Below, piece after piece: positions 54,791 to 64,000 of a stretch of DNA of 64,000 nt. The position numbers were made by a program, and so were the translations under genes. The notes beneath the pieces are model-generated. The model did not search any database and had not been told where the DNA came from. It saw nothing but the letters and a program-made list of their open reading frames with translations. Origin of the DNA: Yponomeuta sedellus (lineage: Eukaryota > Arthropoda > Insecta > Lepidoptera > Yponomeutidae); NCBI GenBank assembly GCA_934045075.1, contig OW203734.1:17527680-17591679 (forward strand), in the 5' to 3' direction. Positions within the stretch are counted from its first letter, which is position 1. The number at the start of each line of letters is the position of its first letter.

Positions 54791-55330
54791 ATCTCAAGAG
54801 TAGTTTAGTCGCTACACCGCGCATAATAAACAAATGGTGAAATGTATGTACATTAAAAACTGACTCGAGATTCAAATTGGTAGTGTGAAACGAGACGAAA
54901 AAAAGTAAACATTGTCTGTACGTTAACTTATGGCTAATTTCGATCAACTGCAAGACGGATTTGTGCACTGAGAAATCCGTCCCACCTCACTTTTTTGCAA
55001 ATATGTAAAGTATTTAGTGAGTTCCACTTACGCTCCGTCATTGCTTATTATTGGTTAGTACAAAATGGTCGAAAAAATATCGGGTTTTTCTGTGATGGAA
55101 TAATATGGCAGTGTATTTTTTAACGATTGACCTTGGTGAACCTATCCGCGGGCAAACATTTACTTTCACGGCGTTATCATTACACTCATTTTCTGAGACG
55201 AATACTATGTTTCTTAATTCGCTTATTTACTAACGATGTAAGTAATTAAAATTTTGTGACGTGACTTTGGTGAGTAAAATGTTTCACACGACGTGTATTT
55301 AATAGAAAGCAAGACCAGGAATAAGAAAGT
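54791..55330. other. Upstream flank of gene 1
   Basis: Conserved for about 70 bp with the other two genes (taccgcgcataataaacaa-like), then diverging. 55,239-55,310 (taagtaattaaaattttgtg) begins the similarity that recurs at 59,949. Confidence 0.5.
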
Positions 55331-55610
55331 GAAGCGCTGAACCGAGTGACTGAAATCAATCACTTGAGTTAAGCAACAGCAGGCGCATGACACTTTAAGC
55401 CGTTGGTGCCGGCTGTCATGTAATGGCAGTCGTTAAGCCATGTCAGAGGCCTCATAGGCGGCTTGATAACTTCTGACAGTTAAGCTCGCCACTGTCTTAC
55501 AATCCTCCACGAACCCGGACTTGGCCCCCGTGGTGGAGTATGGTCTAACGTTCCTACAATACAGGAAGAGACCCATGCCCCAGCAGTGGGGACATTCAAG
55601 GGTTGATATC
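55331..55610 (+). mobile_element. 5S-rRNA-like SINE with internal deletion
   Basis: After ttaagcaacagcaggcgcat it jumps to gacactttaagccgttgg, losing half of the promoter block. The copy at 60,043 shows the same deletion, so both descend from one insertion that was duplicated. Confidence 0.8.
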
Positions 55611-56142
55611 AATGGATAAGACCTTGAAACTGATTTTTCAGTATCGGTAATTGGACAACCTTTCTCGCTGTTAAGCCATATCAAACGGATTCTTATCACG
55701 ATTATTAATTATTTCGAGTTCTTGATGTGGTTGGCTCACAATTGCGATTTTGAAGTACTTTTTTTAGGGGATTTATTTCGTAACTAGCTGGCGAACTTCG
55801 TACCGCCACAGAAGCAGTTTATACCAATCTTGTTACCATGGCAACGCAATAAATATCTTCGAGTTTGGCTTATAAAATTCGGTAACAATAAAATATTATC
55901 CGACGGGAACACATTACCAATAAAATATTAATCCGCGGAAAAACATTACCATGCGATATCAAGTATGTACACTGAGTTTCATGTAACTCCGTTCAGCCGT
56001 TATTGCGTGATTGAGTAACAAACATCATTACGAACTTTCACATATTTAATTTTAATAATACGGGACCTTTCGATCTAATTTCAAAGTAATAAATAATTTT
56101 TGCAACTATTATTTATTCTTCAGTTCTTCTTCACATTCAGAT
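55611..56142. other. 3' flank of gene 2
   Basis: 55,785-56,045 is the retroposon tail shared by all three units. No gene. Confidence 0.5.
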
Positions 56143-57009
56143 TCATCTAGTAATTGCTAACCTACTTCTTACAACAATTTTGTTATTATTTACAGTACAA
56201 GTTGCACCTCGGTTTAAAGATAACTTATAGATCCTTGATGGGTAAGAATCATCAAAGTAAATCAAATTATTGTCGCTATCAAACGTATATTTACGCATGC
56301 GAGCATTTTTCACTAAGCCAATTTGATAAAATTTGCGATTATTATAATTGTACTTCCAAATTTTGTTGAAGACTCTGTAATAGACCTCACCATATTTATC
56401 TACAGCTAGTAGAGCCGAAGTAACTCTTAACAATAATAATGGATTTGGTTGTTCATATTTGTATATCGCATTTTCACTTATATAAAATATATCATTGTTT
56501 TTATCAACAACAAAATCATCCACCTCTATTTCTTTTAGAGGTCTAGAACATGTGTCATATAGGCCGTCTTTCCAACATAAACCTCCGTATATTTTGGAGA
56601 AATATAGCCGATTTACAAACTGGATCTTACTGACAATAGGACCATATAATCCCACATTCACGAGCGTGTTATTTTTATACGACAACAGACTACTGCCATG
56701 AGCTAAGTATAATTCTCTTTTTTTCTGATCGAAAGCAGCTGATGTGAAAACAAAGTCGTCTGGCATATTTAGACGTCTTGATGTATTTGTGTCCAGATTG
56801 AGTAGGACCTTGGAGTAATTCGAAGGACCGCCAGTGAATTGAAAGAACAAGTCGTTTGTGGTGCGATCAACTTCTAGGCCGCCAAAGACTTCGCCTTGAA
56901 AGATCACGTGCTTCAAGAAGCACTTTTCTTGTATGCATGCTTCGCAATCGTCTCCGGCTGTAGATTTGACGTCGGCTGAAACTATGGTCAGCAATAGAAG
57001 GTAAAGCAT
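56143..57009 (-). CDS. Ommochrome-binding protein-like gene 2, 288 residues
   Basis: Same architecture as gene 1: signal peptide (1-19, MLYLLLLTIVSADVKSTAG), C22-x2-C25-x4-C30, propeller-like strands, and N-glycosylation sites in SNYS, TNTS and NNTL. An upstream in-frame Met at 57,036 would add nine residues, but it lies beyond the acceptor tttttag (57,018-57,019). The ATG at 57,009 is therefore the start, as in its paralogues. AATAAA at plus 56,112-56,117 gives a very short 3' end. It lacks the late Cys found in gene 1 (IYFDDS instead of VYCDIS) and is the most diverged of the three in its N-terminal half. Confidence 0.75.
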   Translation of the reverse strand: MLYLLLLTIVSADVKSTAGDDCEACIQEKCFLKHVIFQGEVFGGLEVDRTTNDLFFQFTGGPSNYSKVLLNLDTNTSRRLNMPDDFVFTSAAFDQKKRELYLAHGSSLLSYKNNTLVNVGLYGPIVSKIQFVNRLYFSKIYGGLCWKDGLYDTCSRPLKEIEVDDFVVDKNNDIFYISENAIYKYEQPNPLLLLRVTSALLAVDKYGEVYYRVFNKIWKYNYNNRKFYQIGLVKNARMRKYTFDSDNNLIYFDDSYPSRIYKLSLNRGATCTVNNNKIVVRSRLAITR

Positions 57010-57017
57010 GTCGTTTA

Positions 57018-57522
57018 CTAAAAAAAATGTTTTCAAAAGAGGAAATTAAAAATTATTTATGCGTGTCTTTAATACATGTTTATAAACAAGTAGGTACAAA
57101 AAAACTTAGGCCCCGTATTATGAAATGTGGCCTAGCTTTAGTCGCATTGCTTTGTAGGGATTTGTATGATTCCGATGTAGGCAGTGCAACCTCGTCGCCT
57201 GGCGACTCATACTATTTTTAAATAAATATTGTCTTTGGCGACATTTCAAAATAATATTTTCATAGAAGTACTTTATTGTTAATTAACAATAAAGTTTTCG
57301 TTAATTAACAACAAAGTCTTGCCATTTTTCTCTATAAATTGGGAAAATTGGTAAGACAATTTATGAACTTCTTCGACCATATTTCTGTATGAAAGACAGA
57401 TATTTTTACATTTATCATCTCATTACTTTGAGAAGATTTGTAAGAAAATTAAAATGTATAAATTTCCGAACCTTATTAAATACTTAATTAAAAACAAACA
57501 AACAAGCTTATAAGGAACTTAC
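57018..57522 (-). other. Intron in the 5' leader of gene 2
   Basis: 505 bp, donor gtaagt (57,517-57,522). Contains the tgtggcctagctttagtcgc block also present in the introns of genes 1 and 3. Confidence 0.75.
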
Positions 57523-57612
57523 ATGAAAAAAGGCTGCAGAAACAAACGCTAACAGCTCAAACTCTAGCACAGAACAATCACTAATCGGTTGCAGAATTTA
57601 TTTAAAAACGTT
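57523..57612 (-). promoter_or_regulatory. Gene 2 non-coding exon 1 and TATA-like promoter
   Basis: TATA-like tttaaataaattctgc at about plus 57,592-57,605. Exon ends tttttcat/gtaagt. Confidence 0.6.
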
Positions 57613-58071
57613 ATCTCAAGACTAGTTTAGTCGCTACACCGCGCATAATAAACAATTGGTGAAATGTATGTACATTTAAAAAAACTGACTGGAGATTCAA
57701 ATTGGTAGTATGAAACGAAATTACGAAACGCAAAAAGAAAAACGTTAACAAATGGCTAATTTCGACCAAATGCAAGTTGTATTTGTGCACTTGGTAGCAT
57801 ACTACCGTTTCATAAAACGAAGACGCAAAAAAATATTTTCTTTCTGTACGTTAGCTTAGGGCTAATTTTATGATGAAAAAACCGCCAAGTTGAAAAAAAG
57901 CCCCCGAGTTGGATTTGCGCACTGAGAGTTCCGTAGCACCTCATTTTTTTTAGTTTTGCAAGGGGCAAAACTAGACAAATCGCCAATTTCGAGGTGGTAG
58001 CAGAAAATCAAAGCTCACTAACCTGAATACGGGGGACATAAAACAAAATATTAACAATCATCAAGTCATTA
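57613..58071. other. Upstream flank of gene 2
   Basis: Includes a possible hairpin pair tggtagtatgaaacg / catactaccgtttca. Almost identical to 62,370-62,834. Confidence 0.45.
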
Positions 58072-58371
58072 AGTCCTCACCGATGGGCACGGTTCTCTAC
58101 CTGAGAAAAGTATAGGCCATACTCCACCAATCCAAATTGGTGGAGGCTTGCAAGACTAGTAGCTGGTCTTACTGTCAGAAGTTTTCAAGCTACCTTAAGG
58201 CCTCTGACTTGGCTCAACGGCTGTCATCTACCGACGGCAGCCTCGCCAACTGCTTAACGTGCCTTGCGAAGCACGGAACGCTGGGAAATATGCCACTAGC
58301 TTTAGTCGTAGACGACCTATCCATGCACTGAACGCGACCTATGTTGCTTAACCTTCGTGATCGTTTAAGCA
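58072..58371 (-). mobile_element. 5S-like SINE, older diverged subfamily
   Basis: Keeps the order cactccaccaat, ctgtcagaagttttcaagct, cttgcgaagcacgg, gttgcttaacc but differs at many sites and lacks the ctgccattatatgacagcc version. Duplicated at 62,835. Confidence 0.65.
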
Positions 58372-58780
58372 ATATATGAAATAATATGAGCGCGTATTTT
58401 TTTTTAAGATTAATCTTGTTGAACCCACCCGCGGGGATACATTTACTTACAGGGCGTTATCATTACACTCATTTTCTGAGACGAATACGAATTGCTACAC
58501 CACTCGAAGTGTTTGTTAATTCACTTATTTAATAACAACGCAAGTAATTAAAACTTTGTGACGTGACTTTGGTGAGTATTACGTGTATGTTTGTTACAAG
58601 TTGTTATTAAACGAAAGCAAGACCTGGACACCGATTTTTCAGTATCGGTAATTGTACAACTTCCGACCTGCAGCTTTTTCAAAATTTAGAACAGGTTCTT
58701 TTGTCCAATCGATACCGATAAAATTCTAAAGGTCTAATCGCAATTATTTATAAGCTAAAATGTAAGTGAAACTAATATGA
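58372..58780. other. Gene-free stretch in unit 2
   Basis: Nothing recognised beyond the duplicated unit itself. Confidence 0.35.
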
Positions 58781-59080
58781 AGCGCTCGTGCCCTAGGCGA
58801 ACCGAGTGATTGGAATCAATCACTTGATTTAAGCAACAACAGGCGCGGTCATGTGCAGGATGGGTGATCCCGTGACTACCGCTAGTGTAATTTTTCCGCG
58901 CGCTTCGCAAGGCACGTTAAGACGTTTGTGCCAGGTGCCATGTAATGGCAGTCGTTAAGTCATGTCAGAGGCCTTATAGACGGCTTGATAACTTCTGATA
59001 GTCCACCCACCCGGACTTGGCCCCCGTGGTGGAGTATGGCCTAACCTTCCTGCGATGCACGGAGAGACTCGTGCCCCAGG
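58781..59080 (+). mobile_element. 5S-rRNA-like SINE, partly deleted
   Basis: Starts agcgctcgtgccctaggcg, with ggatgggtgatcccgtgac and a deletion between cttctgatagtcc and acccacccgg. 59,141-59,190 is a further minus-strand end piece of the same family. Confidence 0.75.
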
Positions 59081-59190
59081 GTCTCTTCCTTCCAGGTATT
59101 GGTATCAACTATCGTGGTTAGAATCTCATAACAGTCTTTTTAATGTCCCCACGGCTGGGGCACGGGTCTCTTCCTGTATCACAGGAAGGT

Positions 59191-59640
59191 TACGCTCGAA
59201 TGCGTTAAAAGGCAATAAAAGAATTTAAATTCACTGTGTAGATGCCAGCCCCATAATATTTCCCAAACGGTGTTGTTTCTACACACAATCGATCATTAGC
59301 TCGCCAATATTGTCCCGGCTGCCTCTTTAGCGGAACACGAGCCGATAATGTCATTTGGACCGCTCAGTGTGTCTATTGGTTCACTCCTGTGTTGGTACTT
59401 ATAAGTAGGGCGGCTTTTAATTTGTTTAGCGGCTTTACAGCAGCTTTTTTCTACAAGTTGCCTTTGGCGAATGGTCATTTGTATTTTTAGGGTTCCGTAT
59501 CTCAACAAGGAAAAACGGAAACCTTCTAGAATCACTTGTCCGTCCGCCAGTCAGTCGGTCAGTCAAGATGCTTCATCTCGGAAACACGTGCAGGTATCAA
59601 GTCGGAACTAAAACTGTGTTACTGCCCCTGGAAGGTAGAT
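59191..59640. other. Gene-free stretch
   Basis: 59,490-59,600 carries tagggttccgtatctcaac and aaaaacggaaacc, a widespread moth retroposon segment. The 79-residue frame is antisense to it. Confidence 0.45.
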
Positions 59641-59765
59641 AGATACATAGATAGAATATTCTTTACACAAAAATTATATAAAAATATAGTATAAATGGCG
59701 ACCTTATTACTAAAATCAATTTCTTCTAGGCATAGATGGAGACAAGAAAGAAATGAATCCTCGGG
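59641..59765 (+). repeat. Repeat of the attctttacacaaaaa family
   Basis: gatagaatattctttacac followed by ggcgaccttattactaaaat and caatttcttct, matching 660-760. Confidence 0.5.
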
Positions 59766-59936
59766 GGTACAGGCGTGAGGTTATGTATGTATGTATGTAT
59801 GTATGTATGTATGTATGTATGTATGTATGTATGTATGTATGTATGTATGTATGTATGTATGTATGTATGTATGTATGTATGTATGTATGTATGTATGTAT
59901 GTATGTATGTATGTATGTATGTATGTATGTATGTAT
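59766..59936 (+). mobile_element. Extreme LINE 3' end with (TATG)n tail
   Basis: Only gggtacaggcgtgaggt of the LINE remains, then about 157 bp of (TATG)n (59,780-59,936). Confidence 0.8.
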
Positions 59937-60042
59937 ATTGTAAGTATATGTAAGTAATTAAAATTTTGTGACGTGACTTTGGTGAGTAAAATGTTTCACA
60001 CGACTTGTATTTAAAAGTAAGCAAGACCGGGAAGAAGCGCGT

Positions 60043-60314
60043 AAAGCGCTCGTGGCCTAGCTGAACCGAGTGACTGGAATCAATCACTTGAGTTAAGCAA
60101 CAGCAGGCGCATGGCACTTTAAGCCGTTGGTGCCGGCTGTCATGTAATGGCAGTCGTTAAGCCATGTCAGAGGCCTCATAGGCGGCTTGATAACTTCCGA
60201 CAGTTAAGCTCGCCACTGTCTTACAATGCTCCACCAACCCGGACTTGGCCCCCGTGGTGGAGTATGGTCTAACGTTCCTGCAATGCAGGAATAGACCCAT
60301 GCCCCAGCAGTGGG
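60043..60314 (+). mobile_element. 5S-rRNA-like SINE, duplicate of the 55,331 copy
   Basis: Shares the internal deletion (aggcgcatggcactttaagc). Truncated at cagcagtggg without the final gggttgatatc. Confidence 0.8.
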
Positions 60315-60846
60315 TAATTGATTTTTCAGTATGGGTAATTGGACAACCTTTCTCGCTCTTAAGCCATATCAAACGGATTCTTAACACGATTATTAATTAT
60401 TTCGAGTTCTTGATGTGTTGGCTCACAATTGCATTTTGAAGTACTTTTCTTAGGGGATTTATTTCGTAACTAGCTGGCGAACTTTGTACCACCACAGAAG
60501 CAGTTTATACCAATCTTGTTACCATGGCAACGCAATAAATATCTTCGAGTTTGGCTTATAAAATTCGGTAACAATAAAATATTATCCCACGGGAACAAAT
60601 TACCAATAAAATATTAATCCGCGGAAACACAATATCATGCGATATCAAGTCTATCTTAATCTATGATATGTATGCTGAGTTTCATGTAAATCCGTTCAGC
60701 CGTTATTGCGTGATTGAGTAACAAACATCATCACGAACTTTCACATATTTAATTTTAATAATAGCGGGACCTTTCGATCTGATTTTAAAGTAATAAATAA
60801 TTTTTGCAACTGTTATTTATTCTTCAGTTCTTCTTTACATTCAGAT
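60315..60846. other. 3' flank of gene 3
   Basis: Closely matches 55,630-56,142; 60,465-60,745 is the retroposon tail. Confidence 0.5.
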
Positions 60847-61713
60847 TCATCTAGTAAGTGCTAACCTACTTCTTACAACAATTTTGTTATTATTTATAGT
60901 ACAAGTTGCTCCTCGGTTTAAAGATAACTTATAGATCCTTCGTGGGCTAAAAATATCAGAGTAAATAAAATTATTGTCGCTATCAAACGTGTGTTTCTGC
61001 ATGAGAGCATTTTTCACTAAGCCAATTTCATAAAATATGCCATTATCATAATTGTACTTCCAAATTTTGTTGAAGACGCTGTAATAGACCTCACCACATT
61101 TATCTACAGCTAGAAGAGCCGAAGTTACTCTTAACAATAATAATGGATTTGGTTGTTCATATTTATATATCGCATTTTCACTTATATAAAATATATCATT
61201 GTTTTTATCAACAACAAAATCAGCCACCTCTATATCTTTTAGAGGTTTAGGACATATCTCACCTATGCCGTCTTTCAGACATATTCCTCCGAATATCTTG
61301 GAGAAATATAGCCGATTTACAAACTGGATCTTAGTGACAAAAGAATCTCTAAATCCCAAATTCACGAGCGTGTCATTTTTATACGAAAACAGACCTTCGG
61401 CATGACCTAAGTATAATTCTCTTTTTTTCTGATCGAAAGCAGCTGATGTGACACGAATGTTGTCTGGTATATTTAGACGTCTTGCTCTATTTAGGTCCAG
61501 ATTGTGTAGGAGCTTGGTGTAATTCGAAGGACCGACTTCAAATTGAAAGAACAACTCGTTTGTGGTGCGATCAACTACTATGTCGCCTAAGACTTCAGCT
61601 TGAAAGATCATGTGCTTCACGAAGCACTTTTCTTGTATGCATGCCTCGCAATCGTCTCCGGCTGTAGACTTGACGACGGCTGAAACTATGGTCAGCATTA
61701 GAAGGTAAAGCAT
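60847..61713 (-). CDS. Ommochrome-binding protein-like gene 3, 288 residues, mosaic
   Basis: Same fold and signals as its neighbours: signal peptide 1-19, Cys22/25/30, sites SNYT and KNDT, acceptor ttttttcag 9 bases before the ATG, AATAAA at plus 60,816-60,821. Residues from about 28 to 165 are almost those of gene 1 (IVVDRTTNELFFQFEVG, NIPDNIRVTSAAFDQ, GICLKDGIGEICPKPLKD). The next block (ISENAIYKYEQPNPLLLLRV) is exactly gene 2. The C-terminal part mixes both. One change is private: AVDKCGEVYY, where both paralogues have Tyr, leaving a possibly unpaired Cys. The frame is intact and all signals are kept, so it is probably expressed. Confidence 0.75.
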   Translation of the reverse strand: MLYLLMLTIVSAVVKSTAGDDCEACIQEKCFVKHMIFQAEVLGDIVVDRTTNELFFQFEVGPSNYTKLLHNLDLNRARRLNIPDNIRVTSAAFDQKKRELYLGHAEGLFSYKNDTLVNLGFRDSFVTKIQFVNRLYFSKIFGGICLKDGIGEICPKPLKDIEVADFVVDKNNDIFYISENAIYKYEQPNPLLLLRVTSALLAVDKCGEVYYSVFNKIWKYNYDNGIFYEIGLVKNALMQKHTFDSDNNFIYSDIFSPRRIYKLSLNRGATCTINNNKIVVRSRLALTR

Positions 61714-61721
61714 GTCGTTTG

Positions 61722-62279
61722 CTGAAAAAAAAATGTTTTCAAAAGAGGAAATTACAAATTATTTATGTGTGTCATTAATACATTTTCTTATACACATGTA
61801 GGTACAAAAAGCTTAGGCCGCGTTTTATGAAATGTGGCCTAGCTTTAGTCGCACTGCTTTGTGGGGATTTGTATGATTCCGATGTAAGCAGTGCAACCTC
61901 ATACTATTTTTAAATAAATATTGTCTTTGGCGACATTTCAAAATAACATTATCATAGAACTATGCTTGGTAAATTCAGTTTTAGTAATTGAAAAAAGTCA
62001 CATACAATCAAATTACTTAAACTAAGAAACTTAAGAAATTGTTAATTAACAATAAAGTTTTCGTTAATTAATAACAAAGTCTTTCCATTTTTCTCTCTAA
62101 AATTGGTAAGACAATTTATGAACTTCTTCGACCATGTTTCTGTATGAAAGACAGATATTTTTACATTTATCATCTCATTACTTTGAGAAGATTTGTAAGA
62201 AAATTAAAATGTATAAATTTCCGAACCTTATTAAATACTTAATCATTAAAAACAAACAAACAAGCTTATAATAACTTAC
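61722..62279 (-). other. Intron in the 5' leader of gene 3
   Basis: 558 bp, donor gtaagt (62,274-62,279). About 100 bp near 61,945-62,040 has no counterpart in the gene 2 intron. Confidence 0.75.
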
Positions 62280-62368
62280 ATGAAAAAAGGCTGCAGAAAC
62301 AAACGCTAACAGCTCAAACTCTAGCACAGAACAATCACTAATCGGTCGCAGAATTTATTTAAAAACGT
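62280..62368 (-). promoter_or_regulatory. Gene 3 non-coding exon 1 and TATA-like promoter
   Basis: TATA-like tttaaataaattctgcgacc at about plus 62,348-62,362; matches gene 2 except for single bases. Confidence 0.6.
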
Positions 62369-62834
62369 TATCTCAAGAGTAGTTTAGTCGCTACACCGCG
62401 CATAATAAACAAATGGTGAAATGTATGTACATTTAAAAAAAACTGACTGGAGATTCAAATTGGTAGTATGAAACGAAATTACGAAACGCAAAAAGAAAAA
62501 CGTTAACAAATGGCTAATTTTGACCAAATCCAAGTTGGATTTGTGCACTTGGTAGCATACTACCGTTTCATAAAACGAAGACGCAAAAAAATATTTTCTT
62601 TCTGTACGTTAGCTTAGGGCTAATTTTATGATGAAAAAACCGCCAAGTTGAAAAAAAGCCCCCGAGTTGGATTTGCGCACTGAGAGTTCCGTAGCACCTC
62701 ATTTTTTTTAGTTTTGCAAGGGGCAAAACTAGACAAATCGCCAATTTCGAGGTGGTAGCAGAAAATCAAAGCTCACTAACCTGAATACGGGGGACATAAA
62801 ACAAAATATTAATAATCATCAAGTCATTAAGTCC
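62369..62834. other. Upstream flank of gene 3
   Basis: Duplicate of 57,613-58,071. Confidence 0.45.
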
Positions 62835-63110
62835 TCACCGATGGGCACGGTTCTCTACCTGAGGAAAGTTTATGCCATATTCCACCAATCCGAATTGGTG
62901 GAGACTTGCAAAACTAGTGGCTGGTCTTACTGTCAGAAGTTTTCAAGCTACCTTAAGGCCTCTGACTTGGCTCAACGGCTGTCATCTAACAACAGCAGCC
63001 TCGCCAACTGCTTAACGTGCCTTGCGAAGCAGGGAACGCTGGAAAATATGCCACTGAAAGTCTTAGACGGTCACCCATCCATGCACTGAACGCGACCTAT
63101 GTTGCTTAAC
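62835..63110 (-). mobile_element. 5S-like SINE, older subfamily, duplicate copy
   Basis: Counterpart of 58,072-58,371 with few substitutions. Confidence 0.65.
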
Positions 63111-63511
63111 CTTCGTGATTTAAGCTTAAGCAATATATGGAAAGATAAGTCTTGTTGAACCCACCCGCGGGGATATATTTACTTACAGGGCGTTATCATT
63201 ACACTCATTTTCTGAGACGAATACGAATTGCTACACCACTCGAAGTGTTTGTTAATTCACTTATTTAATAGCAACGCAAGTATTTAAAACTTTGTGACGT
63301 GACTTTCATGAGTATTACGTGTATGTTTGTTACAAGTTGTTATTAAAAGAAAGCAAGACCTGGACACCGATTTTTCAGTATCGGTAATTGTACAACTTCC
63401 GACCTGCAGCTTTTTCAAAATTTAGAACAGGTTCTTTTGTCCAATCGATACCGATAAAATTCTAAAGGTCTAATCGCAATTATTTATAAGCTAAAATGTA
63501 AGTGAAACTAA

Positions 63512-63815
63512 TATGAAGCGCTCGTGCCCTAGGCGAACCGAGTGATTGGAATCAATCACTTGATTTAAGCAACAACAGGCGCGGTCATGTGCAGGATGGG
63601 TGATCCCGTGACTACCGCTAGTGTAATTTTACCGCGCGCTTCGCAAGGCACGTTAAGCCGTTTGTGCCAGGTGCCATGTAATGGCAGTCGTTAAGCCATG
63701 TCAGAGGCCTTATAGACGGCTTGATAACTTCTGATAGTCCACCCACCCGGACTTGGTGGTGGAGTATGGCCTAACCTTCCTGCGATGCACGGAGAGACTC
63801 GTGCCCCAGGGTCTC
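63512..63815 (+). mobile_element. 5S-rRNA-like SINE, duplicate copy
   Basis: Counterpart of 58,781-59,080; additionally lacks the ccccc stretch between gacttgg and tggtggagtatgg. Confidence 0.75.
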
Positions 63816-64000
63816 TTCCTTGCAGGTACTGGTATCAACTATCGTGGTTAGAATCTCATAACAGTCTTTTTAATGTCCCCACGGCTGGGGCACGGGTCTC
63901 TTCCTGTATCACAGGAAGGTTACGCTCGAATGCGTTAAAAGGCAATAAAAGAATTTAAATTCACTGTGTAGATGCCAGCCCCATAATATTTCCCAAACGG
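63816..64000. other. Right edge, still inside the duplicated unit
   Basis: Matches 59,085-59,270 to the last base of the window, so the duplication does not end here. Confidence 0.6.

Noticed and set aside
57010..57036. Upstream Met start for gene 2, adding nine residues
   Set aside because: It lies across the conserved splice acceptor; genes 1 and 3 have no equivalent.

Overview
The window looks like nuclear DNA of a lepidopteran (moth or butterfly). It is AT-rich, gene-poor and packed with insect retroposons. It carries three genes resembling ommochrome-binding protein, a haemolymph and epidermal pigment carrier known from moths, and an insect-type BEL/Pao retrotransposon. No bacterial features (operons, ribosome binding sites, CRISPR) are present. 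All identifications come from reading the sequence; no database search was run.

Layout. 1-18.9 kb is a repeat desert with no gene I can support. It holds many copies of a 5S-rRNA-like SINE, a second retroposon with a triplet-repeat tail, tRNA-derived SINEs and 5'-truncated LINE ends. 18,897-25,089 (minus strand) is one complete BEL/Pao element with identical 173-bp LTRs, a 5-bp target duplication, a primer-binding site matching the 3' end of tRNA-Phe, and one open 1728-residue Gag-Pol frame. 25-29.9 kb is repeats, including a roughly 940-bp (TTTA)n array. 29,918-30,146 (plus strand) is probably the first coding exon of a furin-like proprotein convertase: signal peptide plus the start of the prodomain, ending at a good splice donor. 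No later exon was recognised, so the gene must have a very large first coding intron or continue outside the window. 30.2-52.9 kb is again repeats: several TIR-flanked MITEs, a palindrome of about 770 bp, a GC-rich 80-bp tandem repeat, and a head-to-head cluster of tRNA-Ile-like elements.

52.9-64 kb holds three tandem minus-strand genes of the ommochrome-binding protein type. Each has a signal peptide and a single coding exon, preceded by a splice acceptor 8-9 bases before the ATG. Each also has a conserved non-coding first exon and TATA-like promoter about 0.5 kb upstream. The second and third genes lie in a duplicated unit of about 4.7 kb that runs off the right edge. The third gene is a mosaic: its flanks and part of its 3' half match gene 2, but its 5' two-thirds matches gene 1, as expected after gene conversion.

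The transposons explain most of the window. Several insertions have clear target-site duplications, so their nesting order can be read directly. The (TATG)n microsatellites are the 3' tails of one LINE family, and the large (TTTA)n array follows another retroposon end. The most unusual items are the 5S-like SINE family, the tRNA-Ile-like element with inverted ends, and the mosaic third pigment-binding gene.
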